Assembly (NCBI GenBank): GCA_964455935.1
Contig: CAYVZU010000007.1
Coordinates: 1-64,000 of the forward strand
DNA length: 64,000 nt
DNA from: CAYVZU01 sp964455935
GTDB lineage: Bacteria; Fibrobacterota; CAYVZU01
Direction: 5' to 3'
Both the position numbers and the translations under genes were made by a program. Shown here piece after piece: positions 17,008 to 25,767 of this stretch; position 1 is the stretch's first letter, and every line of letters starts with the position of its first letter. The notes beneath the pieces were generated by a model that did no database searches, had not been told where the DNA came from, and saw only the letters and a program-made list of their open reading frames with translations.

Positions 17008-20000
17008 CTAAAATTCCGCGCCTATCGACAAGTAATTTGTGACATCCAGAATCTGCGACAGATCGGTTCGCCAGGCCCGGTCCATCCGAAGAACGGCGAT
17101 TCCCAGGTTCATCCGGATTCCGATTCCAACGCCCATGACGAGGTCATCGAGCGTCGGCCACCCGCTTTGCATTGATACGGGGTGCCAATCGGCGGTGCGG
17201 GACCATGCGCTGCCTACGTCCGTGAAAAGAGCGCCGTTAATATACCTTAGCTCAATGGGGAGAGGCCACTGAAAAGAAAGGTTCTTGATAAAGGGGTAGC
17301 GGAACTCGAGGTTGCCCAGAACGAACCGGGTACCGGCCAACTCGTCATAAATGGTCCCCCGCAAAGGCGCCACCAGGCTCGAAAAATAGGTGTCCTCGAT
17401 GGTATTATCGAAGTTGGCCGGATTGATCTCCGGAAACAGCAGCCAGTTGTCATCGCCGCCCATCTTGTAGGTAACCGGGTTGCGCCGGTCCGACAGGGGG
17501 TCGCTGCGTCCGGCCGAAAACCGCAGGGCCAGGCTGTAACGCTTGCGAAAATGGAAGTATTTTCGCAGGTCCGTGGTCAACGACCAGTAGGCGGGGTTAT
17601 CCTGCCCCAGAGGCGGGGCACAGCCAAAATCGACTCGAAACCTGCGGCCGTTAACCGGGCCGGTATGGCCCCAGAGGATGTTGTCCAAAACCCAGGCGGC
17701 CTGGGGAATTACGCACTGCACGTCATCGAATTCGCCATTGGTTACAAGTTCGCCGTCGTTGGCTACATAACCCTCTCGTTGCACGGAAAGGCCCAGGAGC
17801 GACAGCTCAATCCGCGAAACCATCGAAAATGGATACTGCGCCAGCACGGCACCGCCATAGTCCTGGTCGAGATAGTAGGCAATTCCGCTGGCATCGCGTC
17901 GATCCTCCGTGTAATTCCGCGAGAAGAAGGCCACAAGCCCCCAATCGATCCGCTGGCGCAGATAGGCATAGTTCAGCACCAGGTTCGAGGTGCCAATGGC
18001 GCCCTGGTAGACGTCCCCGGCAAGGGCGACGCGATGATTCCCCAAAATGTCGCTGAACACGACCGCTCCCTGGGCCGCTCCGCCATAATAGGAGCTTGCC
18101 ACCAGACCCACCGCCACCATATCGGGTGAGAACTTGAGCCTGTAAGGGTGGGTTTTATACAAGCCCCGCGCGTTTTTGTAGGCCAGACTGTCTTGAAAGA
18201 ACTCGGTGGTGTCCTCGGTGCGCCTTTGGGCCGTATCGGGTTCGGGGAAGGCCGGTTCGGGTGTTTCCAGTTCCGAGAAACCGAATCGGTTGCTTCTGTA
18301 GCGCCGGGGAGGCGGAACCTCGTCTTCGGGGACCTTTTCCGGCTTGGCCGCGGGGGCGATTTTTTTGCGCGCCGGAAAAAACGGTTTGGTTGTGTCAAGC
18401 AGCGATTCCACAAACCGCGTAGGGACCAGGGCTGCCGGCTTCTTCTTCTGCAGCGGATCCGAAATGGAATACAGATCCCACCCGCCTCCGGCATAATACG
18501 AGAACACGACTTTGTTGGCGGTCCGGCTGCAATGGGGGGTCTGGCACGAGCCCATGGCATCGGTCAACGGGCTCTCCGTATCGGGACTGTCGACGGACAC
18601 GGCATACAGGTTTTCGAGTCCGTTCCGGTTCGAGGTGAAGATCAGGTTTTTCCCGTCGGGCGTCCAGGTCGGCGACCGGTCATCAAAGGGGTTCGTTGTC
18701 AACCGGCGCAGTTCGGACCCGTCGGTTCGAACCAGGTAGACATCTGTGGATTGCCGGCCCAGCAGGCGGGCTGAAAGGCTGTCGTTTTGGGTGTGGGAAT
18801 CAAACGCGATCCAGTCTCCGTTGGGCGAAAAACGGGGGCGGAGGTCGCAGCTGCGATCGGCGGTCAGCCTCCGTATTTTGCGCGAGGCCAAATCGAGCAG
18901 ATAAAGATCGGACGATCCCTCCTGGCCGGCCGAGAAAACGACCTTACCGCCATCCGGCGACCAGTCGGGCGAAACCACGTTTTCCAATTCAATACGGATC
19001 TGCTCGACTTTTTTCTTCTTTTTGACATCAAAGATGGTGAGGTGTTCCTTTCCCTGGCTGCGCGAAACCAGGATGAGCCGCGATCCGTCGGGCGACCAGG
19101 CTATTCCGCTGCGGAAAGGATGAAATGTTTCGATGTAAGACGGCTGTTCCTGCGACGCGATTCGGGCCACAATTTCCTTTTTTTTCACATCCATGATATA
19201 GATGTCGATGTAGTCCTTGCGGTCGCTGAAAAATGCCACGCGGTCGCCCGCGGGGGAAATCGCGGGCTGAAGGTTGAATGCGCTCAGGTCTTTTTCGTGA
19301 AAGGTCAATTGTTCGGCCGTCTCGTCCAATGGCTGGCGGCGGCCCATTTCGGGCCAGTATGACCGCTTGACAAACAGGGACCATTGCTTGCCGGCGTCTT
19401 CCAGCTTCTCGCCGAAGGCGCTCTCGAAGGCTTTGGTAAAGTCGCGCATCACGTGGGCCCGGCGCAGAAAACGAGAGATCGATTCCTCGCCATAGGAGCG
19501 GGCCAGGTAATTGAAAAACGACTGACCGGCCTTGTAGACGGCGAACCCGCCAAAATCCCTATCGAAGCTGGGCAGGGCGGCCGCGGCCGCCATATCGATC
19601 ATGAACGCATCGGCCTCCAGGTCCCACCCCAGCGACATATACTCGCTGAGGCCTTCGTGAAACCACAGCGGCACGTTGAACTGGCTGCGCATCAGCATGG
19701 CGGCCAGGCTGCCGTAGACCATGTCGAAGACCATGGCATGAGTCAACTCGTGGCGCAACACGTGCCGGTAGTCGTTGTAGTCGCCCTCGAAGGGTACAAC
19801 AACCCGGTTTTTATAAAACTCCGTGAAACCACCCACACCTTCGGGTAGTGCCTCCAGAATGACATTGGTCTGCTCGAATTGGCTATGGGAGCCGTAGATG
19901 ATGAGAGGAATTCGTTTTTGAAGAATGTGGTCCAGCTTTTTTGACAGAACCTGGTAGCTCGATTCAGCCCAATCGGCCGAAAACTCCGCGATCTCCTGGT

Positions 20001-20154
20001 TGTCGGGCGTGAAATAGATGTCAAAATGCTTTGACTGGAGAAAGTGCCAGTCGAATTTCCGAAACTGGACTTTGTTCATGCCGAATTCTTCGGCATTGCC
20101 GCCGGCCGCAAAGATCAGAAGCACGAACAGGGCTGTTAAGAAACGATTCGCCAT
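17008..20154 (-). CDS. Exported fusion: gluzincin-type peptidase domain, TolB-like propeller, BamA-like barrel
   Basis: 1048 residues from the ATG at 20154, preceded at six bases by AGGGA and opening a signal peptide (MANRFLTALFVLLIFAAGGNA). Residues about 25-290 are a peptidase-MA-like domain with the zinc motif HELTH (135-139) and the downstream WFHEGLSEY glutamate. Residues about 300-600 hold repeated PD40/WD40 blades (GIAWSPDGSRLILVS, VVSPDWSPDGGKVVFSA, TWTPDGKNLIFTSNRNG). After a Pro-rich linker, residues about 690-1048 form a D15/BamA-type outer-membrane barrel. It would anchor a periplasmic or surface peptidase in the outer membrane. Such proteins are known from Gemmatimonadetes and FCB genomes; the substrate is unknown. 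Confidence 0.85.
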   Translation of the reverse strand: MANRFLTALFVLLIFAAGGNAEEFGMNKVQFRKFDWHFLQSKHFDIYFTPDNQEIAEFSADWAESSYQVLSKKLDHILQKRIPLIIYGSHSQFEQTNVILEALPEGVGGFTEFYKNRVVVPFEGDYNDYRHVLRHELTHAMVFDMVYGSLAAMLMRSQFNVPLWFHEGLSEYMSLGWDLEADAFMIDMAAAAALPSFDRDFGGFAVYKAGQSFFNYLARSYGEESISRFLRRAHVMRDFTKAFESAFGEKLEDAGKQWSLFVKRSYWPEMGRRQPLDETAEQLTFHEKDLSAFNLQPAISPAGDRVAFFSDRKDYIDIYIMDVKKKEIVARIASQEQPSYIETFHPFRSGIAWSPDGSRLILVSRSQGKEHLTIFDVKKKKKVEQIRIELENVVSPDWSPDGGKVVFSAGQEGSSDLYLLDLASRKIRRLTADRSCDLRPRFSPNGDWIAFDSHTQNDSLSARLLGRQSTDVYLVRTDGSELRRLTTNPFDDRSPTWTPDGKNLIFTSNRNGLENLYAVSVDSPDTESPLTDAMGSCQTPHCSRTANKVVFSYYAGGGWDLYSISDPLQKKKPAALVPTRFVESLLDTTKPFFPARKKIAPAAKPEKVPEDEVPPPRRYRSNRFGFSELETPEPAFPEPDTAQRRTEDTTEFFQDSLAYKNARGLYKTHPYRLKFSPDMVAVGLVASSYYGGAAQGAVVFSDILGNHRVALAGDVYQGAIGTSNLVLNYAYLRQRIDWGLVAFFSRNYTEDRRDASGIAYYLDQDYGGAVLAQYPFSMVSRIELSLLGLSVQREGYVANDGELVTNGEFDDVQCVIPQAAWVLDNILWGHTGPVNGRRFRVDFGCAPPLGQDNPAYWSLTTDLRKYFHFRKRYSLALRFSAGRSDPLSDRRNPVTYKMGGDDNWLLFPEINPANFDNTIEDTYFSSLVAPLRGTIYDELAGTRFVLGNLEFRYPFIKNLSFQWPLPIELRYINGALFTDVGSAWSRTADWHPVSMQSGWPTLDDLVMGVGIGIRMNLGIAVLRMDRAWRTDLSQILDVTNYLSIGAEF

Positions 20155-20207
20155 CAGGGTTCCCTTTGCAAAAGCAAGGAACAAAGGTAACTATTCAGCC
20201 AGGCAAA

Positions 20208-20324
20208 CACCCTCACCTTAATCCTCTCCCATCGAAGGGAGAGGAAACAGTCCCCTCGCCCCTCGGTGGGAGAGGGCCAGCCAGTCCTCCGTAGCAGATC
20301 TACTGCGGAGGGTGGAGGTGAGGG
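20208..20324. repeat. Composite hairpin repeat, CCTCTCCC/GGGAGAGG family, three-arm version
   Basis: The same outer stem as the element at 14351 (CCCTCACCT 20210-20218; AGGTGAGGG 20316-20324) encloses three hairpins: CCTCTCCC...GGGAGAGG (about 20223-20244), an extra CCCCTCGCCCCTCGG...GGGAGAGGG arm (20252-20275), and CCGTAGCAGATCTACTGCGG (20289-20308). Folded as RNA or single-stranded DNA it would be a cloverleaf. The extra arm recurs alone at 27210. Confidence 0.8.
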
Positions 20325-20426
20325 AGTCGTAAATACTTACGAACAAAGAATATCTCATTGGGGTGCTGAGGCGTTCAAGAAGACAGGCATGGAAAGGGGG
20401 TAGGGGCAAAGGACAGCCCAAATCTG

Positions 20427-21869
20427 CTAATGCGCGCCTTTTCCGGTGAAGACAACCCACACGGATTTAAGGAGAATCTTCAGGTCGAGGCGCATGGACA
20501 TGTTTTCGAAATAGTAAAGATCATAGAGGACCTTCTGCTTCACGTCCTCGATGCTCTGATCGTAATGGTGCTTTACCTGGGCCCAGCCCGTGATGCCCGG
20601 CTTCATCTTCATCCTGCGCACGTAAATGGGGATTTCCTCTTTCAGCTTCTGGATGAAAAACTCGCGCTCGGGCCGCGGGCCCACCATGCTCATTTCGCCC
20701 TTGAGCACATTGAGAAACTGCGGAATCTCGTCCAGCCGGGTCTTGCGCAGGAACCGGCCGCTTCGGGTTGTCCGGGGATCCGCCTGGCCCGCCCACACCG
20801 GCCCGCTCAGTTTTTCGGCGTCGGCCACCATGGTGCGGAACTTAAGAATTGTGAAGGGCTTTCCGTTCTGGCCCACCCGTTCCTGCTTATAGATCACCGG
20901 ACCCGGACTGTCGAGTTTGATCAGAATGGAAATCAAAGCCCACAGGGGAAAACCCAGCAGGAGCACCGCGAAAGAAAGCGCAATATCTGTGAACCGTTTG
21001 ATCTGCGCCTGCCAATCGGGCATGTGTTCGGGCAAAAGAACAAGAAGAGGAATCCCATACAACTGGTGCGTTTTGAGATGGCCCTTGATCACGTCCATCA
21101 GGTCGGGTTCCATATGCACGGTGACTCGCGTGGGCGCGCAATACTGAATGATTTTCATGATCTCATTGGGTGACGAGGATACTTTGGAGATGATGACGGA
21201 GGCGATCCGGTTGCGGACGCAGATATCGGTCAGGTCCGAGTATGTTCCAAAGACCGGCAACTCGTCGTAGTCGCGACCCTTCTTGCGGCCGTCGTCATCC
21301 ACGTAGCCCGCAACTTGATAACCCAACGCGGGAAACTGCTGCAGTTTGTGGCGCAGTTCCCTGCCCGAATCGTTGGCGCCGACGATAATGACGCGGTCCG
21401 CACCAATTCCGCGCACAAGGAGCCGTTTGAAAAATGTGGCCAGCGAAATGCGGTTGAACACGGCAAAGAACACCAGCGAGGCCCAGTATTGGGCCAAAAT
21501 CGCCGTCTTGGTCTGCGTGAAGAGAACATGCCAGTCGCGCGTACGCCAAGCCTGGGCGATCTGATCCACCCCGGTGAAAAGAAAGATCAGGAGGATTCCC
21601 AGGCTGATCGTCTTGACCACCACAATGGCCTGATCGAGCCGCGATTCCTTGGTCCAGTTGCGGTACAGGCCCGCCAGCAGGAACAGGGCGAACCAGCCGG
21701 CCCAGAACAGCAGCATGATGCCGAAGTAGTCGGCCAAATCGTGCTCGGGCGCATAGCTCTGCGTGAGAATTCCGCTCTCGAACCGAAGCCAGTAAATGGC
21801 CGCAAAGGCGAGATTGAGGAAAACGAAATCGCCAAGAAATGTTAAGAGGTTAAGAAACGACCTGTACAT
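20427..21869 (-). CDS. Polyprenyl glycosylphosphotransferase (WcaJ/RfbP-type exopolysaccharide initiator)
   Basis: 480 residues. Transfers a sugar-1-phosphate from a nucleotide sugar to undecaprenyl phosphate, starting an exopolysaccharide or O-antigen unit at the inner membrane. The N-terminal half has four membrane segments and a nucleotide-binding CoA-binding-like domain (VIIVGANDSGRELRHKLQ). The C-terminal bacterial sugar transferase domain shows KRFTDIALSFAVLLLGFPLW, VIYKQERVGQNGKPFTILKFRTM, RTTRSGRFLRKTRLDEIPQF, NVLKGEMSMVGPRPE and KPGITGWAQV. Start: ATG at 21869; a TTG at 21887 is an in-frame alternative. No other polysaccharide genes are adjacent. Confidence 0.92.
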   Translation of the reverse strand: MYRSFLNLLTFLGDFVFLNLAFAAIYWLRFESGILTQSYAPEHDLADYFGIMLLFWAGWFALFLLAGLYRNWTKESRLDQAIVVVKTISLGILLIFLFTGVDQIAQAWRTRDWHVLFTQTKTAILAQYWASLVFFAVFNRISLATFFKRLLVRGIGADRVIIVGANDSGRELRHKLQQFPALGYQVAGYVDDDGRKKGRDYDELPVFGTYSDLTDICVRNRIASVIISKVSSSPNEIMKIIQYCAPTRVTVHMEPDLMDVIKGHLKTHQLYGIPLLVLLPEHMPDWQAQIKRFTDIALSFAVLLLGFPLWALISILIKLDSPGPVIYKQERVGQNGKPFTILKFRTMVADAEKLSGPVWAGQADPRTTRSGRFLRKTRLDEIPQFLNVLKGEMSMVGPRPEREFFIQKLKEEIPIYVRRMKMKPGITGWAQVKHHYDQSIEDVKQKVLYDLYYFENMSMRLDLKILLKSVWVVFTGKGAH

Positions 21870-21917
21870 GGCCCCCGTCCGCTCCAACCTGGGATTGACA
21901 AAAAATCGAACGGGAAA

Positions 21918-22121
21918 CTAAACGGTCTCGTCGATTTCCTGCTCGGGCGCTTCGACTTCCACGGTGTGGGGAACGCCCTGCTCCATCTTGAGGGCCTCGC
22001 GCGAGGTTCCAAGACGCAGCAGTTCCGCGCATTCCGTGCAGAAGGCGGTTTCACGATCGACACTATACTTGGGGTCCGCTTCCCGGATGCTGCATTTGGT
22101 GCACCGGATCTTGATTTTCAT
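21918..22121 (-). CDS. Small zinc-ribbon-like protein, unknown function
   Basis: 67 residues with two CxxC pairs (RCTKCS near residue 7 and FCTECA near 28) spaced as in a zinc ribbon, then an acidic tail (EVEAPEQEIDETV). GGAG lies six bases before the ATG. It lies 48 bases upstream of the glycosylphosphotransferase on the same strand and may be co-transcribed. No named family was recognised. Confidence 0.65.
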   Translation of the reverse strand: MKIKIRCTKCSIREADPKYSVDRETAFCTECAELLRLGTSREALKMEQGVPHTVEVEAPEQEIDETV

Positions 22122-22274
22122 GCTTTCTCCGTTCTTCGAACGATGCCGCTTTTAGCGAGGTGTTAACGTTCCGTGAAGGAATACAGTAAAAAAAATATAT
22201 AACAAAGCCGCTTTTGTTTACAATAAGCTTCTGAGGGTATTCACATAAGTCGGCAAGCCGGAAGCGGAGTTAAT

Positions 22275-22366
22275 AGATAGAAGTTAGTAGATCGTAGTTA
22301 AGATTTCCAGACTCCAATGACTCGTATTTGCTTTTTTTTGAAACTACGAACTTTTATCTACTATCT
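22275..22366. repeat. Imperfect inverted repeat (AGATAG...CGTAGTT ends)
   Basis: The left arm (22275-22299) starts AGATAG and ends CGTAGTT; the right arm read inverted (22341-22366) has the same ends, while the 12 bases between them are the same words in another order (AAGTTAGTAGAT against TAGATAAAAGTT). It is one more spacer palindrome. Confidence 0.55.
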
Positions 22367-22474
22367 CTTAAATACAAACTCAATCAAGCTGAATTGAACG
22401 AAGGCATAGGCGCCCATCTACGCAAAAAACGTAGTTGTTGCGATCGAAGACCCTAATTCATGTTCCGGCCGAAC

Positions 22475-22495
22475 GGACACGGTATGCCGTGTTCC
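22475..22495. repeat. Palindrome GGACACGGtatgCCGTGTtCC
   Basis: A near-perfect 21-base palindrome followed by TACAA. It shares the core GGACACGGnATGCC and the CCTACAA tail with the longer palindrome at 43895-43926. Confidence 0.7.
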
Positions 22496-22619
22496 TACAA
22501 AATCCTGCGCAGAATACTTGGTGGTTACCTGGTTCGGGTGAATACCCCTATAAGCTTTTCGCTTCTGACTTCTGGCTATTGCTCCCGGCTCCCAACTCCC
22601 GTCTCCCGACTCTCTTCGG

Positions 22620-23267
22620 TCACGACTCGATTGACCGGATCAGTTTCTGCGTGCGCCAGAGGGGGGCGTGATAGAGCAGGATCAGAATTGGGCGCAGAAG
22701 GCGCCACAGGGCCGTGTGGCCTTCGATTTGGATTTCGCCCGACACCCGTTTTTCCGCGAATTCCGGCCGGAGCGACAGGCTCACGCAAGGGGGGGCGAAT
22801 GCGGATAGGGCCGGTTCCAGCGCGTACCAGCTTCCCAAAAGGACACCGGTCTGCGCCGGAGTCTCAAGGCCGATCAGCAAATCCATAAAGAAGCTCTTGA
22901 ACCGGACACTGGCGAAAATGGAGCGCATGGATCTGCGAAACGCCCGGGCCCAGAGGCGAAGCACCTCTGTCTGGCCCAGGATCCGCCAGATCTTTTTTGC
23001 GCTCTGTTTCACGATCTTCACCGTGGAGGCCGCTTCCCGGGCCGGCGCTGTCGTTTGCCGCGCGGTCGGTTCCCGTCCCGGCCGCAAGGCAAATCCCGCG
23101 ATCCGGGCTTCCTGGCCGTCCGGCGTGGAATGCCATTGCAGCAATCCGCCGGCCAGGCGAAAATGAACCTCCATTGCCTCTGGAAAGCGAATGCGCGTCG
23201 AGAACCCGATGGGAACGAGCAGGAGAGCCAGGACAAGGGCCGCCAGGACAATCAGAACTTCGATCAT
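22620..23267 (-). CDS. DUF2953 domain membrane protein
   Basis: 215 residues: an N-terminal membrane helix (IEVLIVLAALVLALLLVPIGF), a region of beta-type residues (MEVHFRLAGGLLQWHS), a basic middle, and a C-terminal part typical of DUF2953 (VRFKSFFMDLLIGLETPAQTGVLLGSWYAL). The family, known from Bacillus YtfI, has no established function. The start overlaps the sppA stop as ATGA, so it is the second gene of an sppA operon and probably acts in the envelope. Confidence 0.7.
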   Translation of the reverse strand: MIEVLIVLAALVLALLLVPIGFSTRIRFPEAMEVHFRLAGGLLQWHSTPDGQEARIAGFALRPGREPTARQTTAPAREAASTVKIVKQSAKKIWRILGQTEVLRLWARAFRRSMRSIFASVRFKSFFMDLLIGLETPAQTGVLLGSWYALEPALSAFAPPCVSLSLRPEFAEKRVSGEIQIEGHTALWRLLRPILILLYHAPLWRTQKLIRSIES

Positions 23268-25534
23268 GGCAGCAGGTGCGGGTCAATGGCCCAGACCGAT
23301 TCGCGCGATAATGCGCGTACCAGGGCTTGAATACCCGCTTTGGCATCGCGCTCGGGCCGGTTGGGCATCAGGTCGGAGATTCTCGAATCCTCCGGGTAGA
23401 GAACGAAATCCGCTTCCGTGCTCCGGATCCGCGCTTTGACGCGCGCGATGCGGGCCGCTTCCGAGAAATCGCCGATTACGTCGACCAACCCGTTCTGTTT
23501 TCCTTGCGCGCCGGTGAAGATGCGCCCTTCCGCGACCGAGTCCACGGCCGCCGAATCAAGCTTGCGGCCGGTCGAAACCCGGTCTTTGAACGTGGCGTAA
23601 ATGCGTTGGATTTCCTGCTGCAGAAGCGCGCGCTCCGTCTCCGAAAATGGACGGCTGGACGAGAACGCATCCACTTTGTCTCCGGCCTTGATGGGTTCCA
23701 CGCGCAGTCCCAGTTTTTGGTACAGCCCCTGGAATACGAACTTCCCGCCAAAAACCCCAATGCTCCCCACGATGGCGCCCGGGTTGGCCACAATGGTGTC
23801 GGCCGCGCAGGCGATGTAGTAGGCCCCTGAGGCCGCCATGTCGCCGACCGATGCGATGACGGGCTTCTTCTTTCTGGCCTTGCGTGCCTCGTTCCAGATA
23901 ATGTCGCTGGCCAGGGCCGAGCCGCCGCCGCTCTGAATGCGCAGGAGAATGGCGCCGACCTCCCGGTCCTCGGCGGCCTTGTTGATCGCCTCGGTCAGAG
24001 TGGCGGAACCCGCGAAGAACGACCCCGACAGGAAATCGGTAAACGAGTTTCCCAGCACAATGGGTCCGTTGATCAGAATCACCGCAATCTTGCGGCCGGT
24101 TTGCCAGCTGTCCGAGTAAAACGCGCGCGATTCGGCCGGGACCAGTCGGGCACGGTCTCCCCAGATCTTTTTGACAAGATCGGTGCGGTACTCCACAACA
24201 TCGACCCATTTTTCGCGCAGGGCCTGCCGCGAATCAACGGTTGCGCGCTGGAACAGGGAATCCACGCGGCCGGCCGGCACGTCGCGTCCGGTCGCGACCC
24301 GGTCCACGATGCGGCTGCGCCAGTCGTTGAGGACGCGCAGTTCGTTTTCGCGGAACGCGGCGGACAAGGTGTCCGCGCGATACGGCTCGACAAACCCTTT
24401 GTATTTTCCGGCCACGACGAAATCGGTCTTTACGCCCAGTTTGTCGAACAGGCCCTTGTAAAGCATCACCTCGAAGCCCAGACCGGGCGTAAACCACTCC
24501 ACCGTGGGAGGGACCGCGATTTGGGATGCCGCGGAAGCCAGGTAGTATTCGCCCATACCCACCTCTTCCATATAGGCGACCACTTTCTTCCCGGCCAGAC
24601 GCGCTTCCAGCACCGCATTGCGGATCTCCTCGTAGGTCCCAAGGCCTGCGTCGACGGATCCGATATTGAGCAGAATGCCCTTCACCGACGGATCGGCGGC
24701 CGAGGTGCGGATCTGGGCCAGAATCCGGCTGGTTGGCGTCCAGACGGGGCCAAAGAAACTAAACACCGGATTCGATTCGGCCAGCATTCCGTCGATGTGG
24801 ACTTCGGCAACGCGCGAGTCGAGTATTGCGGGCGGCTTATGCGGGCGGTAGGAGAGGGCTGCATACCCGCTCGATCCCTTTTCGTCGGCGCGGCTGGCGC
24901 CCAAGGCCAGATTGCGGATTAGAAACGAGACTCCGGCCCCGAGAGAATCGGTTCGGATATCATAGGAAGAGTGAATCGAAACCCCGGGCAGACGAAGCTC
25001 CGCCGTGAGTATGTTCGATCCCCGCTGCTCGTTTGGCCAGATTCGATCCAAGCCCACCGAAAGCGCCTGAATCGGCCGAATTGCGATCCCGGCTCGGAGC
25101 GTCGCCGGGTCTTTCCAAACATCTTCTCCGGCCACATTTTGGCCGGCCAGGCCGGCCGATATCCAGGAGAACGGCCGGTAGAGGAGCCCGGCATCGAGCG
25201 CGGCTTTTTCATCGCCCCAGTCGAGAGCAAGACCGGCCCAGAATGATCGGGTCAACCGAACCGCATTGGCGATTGCGTAGGACGCAAGGTCGTCCTTTTC
25301 GCGAAAGCCGAATCCCCAATCGGCCAATCCGGCCGCGGTTTCGAGGTCTGTCAGTCGGCCGTTATTGTCCCAGTTGGCCAGAATCACGGCATTGGGGCCG
25401 CGCCGGGCCGCCAGGGCAGCCGGGTTGACATATACCGCAGTGGCATCATCGGTCACGGCCACGGACCGTGGCAGGGGAGAGACGGCATACGCCGCGGAGC
25501 AGAAGGATAGAAGAAGGAGCGCTTTTTTCCACAT
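23264..25534 (-). CDS. sppA: Signal peptide peptidase SppA (S49) with an N-terminal outer-membrane-barrel-like domain
   Basis: 756 residues. SppA cuts leftover signal peptides and membrane protein fragments. The C-terminal S49 repeat carries the catalytic Ser in GDMAASGAYYIACAADTIVA (about residue 566); the N-terminal S49 repeat carries the catalytic Lys in VAGKYKGFVEPYRAD (about 376), the arrangement of E. coli SppA. Unusually, the first 20 residues are a cleavable-looking signal peptide (MWKKALLLLSFCSAAYA), not a membrane anchor, and about residues 20-240 resemble a PorV/UPF0164-like outer-membrane protein (DDATAVYVNPAALAARRG, then amphipathic strands). The enzyme may therefore be periplasmic or outer-membrane-bound. 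Confidence 0.88.
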   Translation of the reverse strand: MWKKALLLLSFCSAAYAVSPLPRSVAVTDDATAVYVNPAALAARRGPNAVILANWDNNGRLTDLETAAGLADWGFGFREKDDLASYAIANAVRLTRSFWAGLALDWGDEKAALDAGLLYRPFSWISAGLAGQNVAGEDVWKDPATLRAGIAIRPIQALSVGLDRIWPNEQRGSNILTAELRLPGVSIHSSYDIRTDSLGAGVSFLIRNLALGASRADEKGSSGYAALSYRPHKPPAILDSRVAEVHIDGMLAESNPVFSFFGPVWTPTSRILAQIRTSAADPSVKGILLNIGSVDAGLGTYEEIRNAVLEARLAGKKVVAYMEEVGMGEYYLASAASQIAVPPTVEWFTPGLGFEVMLYKGLFDKLGVKTDFVVAGKYKGFVEPYRADTLSAAFRENELRVLNDWRSRIVDRVATGRDVPAGRVDSLFQRATVDSRQALREKWVDVVEYRTDLVKKIWGDRARLVPAESRAFYSDSWQTGRKIAVILINGPIVLGNSFTDFLSGSFFAGSATLTEAINKAAEDREVGAILLRIQSGGGSALASDIIWNEARKARKKKPVIASVGDMAASGAYYIACAADTIVANPGAIVGSIGVFGGKFVFQGLYQKLGLRVEPIKAGDKVDAFSSSRPFSETERALLQQEIQRIYATFKDRVSTGRKLDSAAVDSVAEGRIFTGAQGKQNGLVDVIGDFSEAARIARVKARIRSTEADFVLYPEDSRISDLMPNRPERDAKAGIQALVRALSRESVWAIDPHLLP

Positions 25535-25767
25535 AGGCTACAATCAAGCGAAATGGACTGCTAAAACCAAAGACAATTCCGCAGAGGAGATGCCGTTTGG
25601 CCTACAACTTTCCAACACTGGGCGGACATTTCGACGAGTCTCCGAGGAGAAATTTTGCTCCGAGGCAAAAAAGGAAGATTTCTCGCGTTCGCTCGAAATG
25701 ACATTGCATGCTTTAAGATCCGAAATCAAGTCCGCCTGCAACTCCCGCGCCCACTCCCAACTCCCAA
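25535..25767. other. Spacer between htrA-like and sppA, one palindrome, no gene
   Basis: Contains the ATTTCGA palindrome (25625-25703) and, next to the stop codon of the HtrA gene, AGTTGGGAGTTGGGAG words on the minus strand. No gene was seen. The sppA promoter is not recognisable. Confidence 0.55.
25625..25703. repeat. ATTTCGA...TCGAAAT palindromic repeat
   Basis: Left ACATTTCGACGAGTC and GAGGAGAAAT, right AGATTTCTC and TCGAAATGACA, give two nested inverted pairs (ATTTCGA/TCGAAAT and GAGAAAT/ATTTCTC). The sequence is closely related to 46606-46682. Confidence 0.75.

Larger units (their letters stand above)
22122..22619. other. 498-base spacer with two palindromic repeats, no gene
   Basis: Holds the inverted repeat at 22275-22366, the GGACACGG palindrome at 22475-22495, and purine/pyrimidine-biased words (CTCCCAACTCCCG near 22590) that run into the stop codon of the DUF2953 gene. 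AT-rich sequence at 22180-22225 could contain the promoter of the small zinc-ribbon gene. No coding sequence was recognised. Confidence 0.6.
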
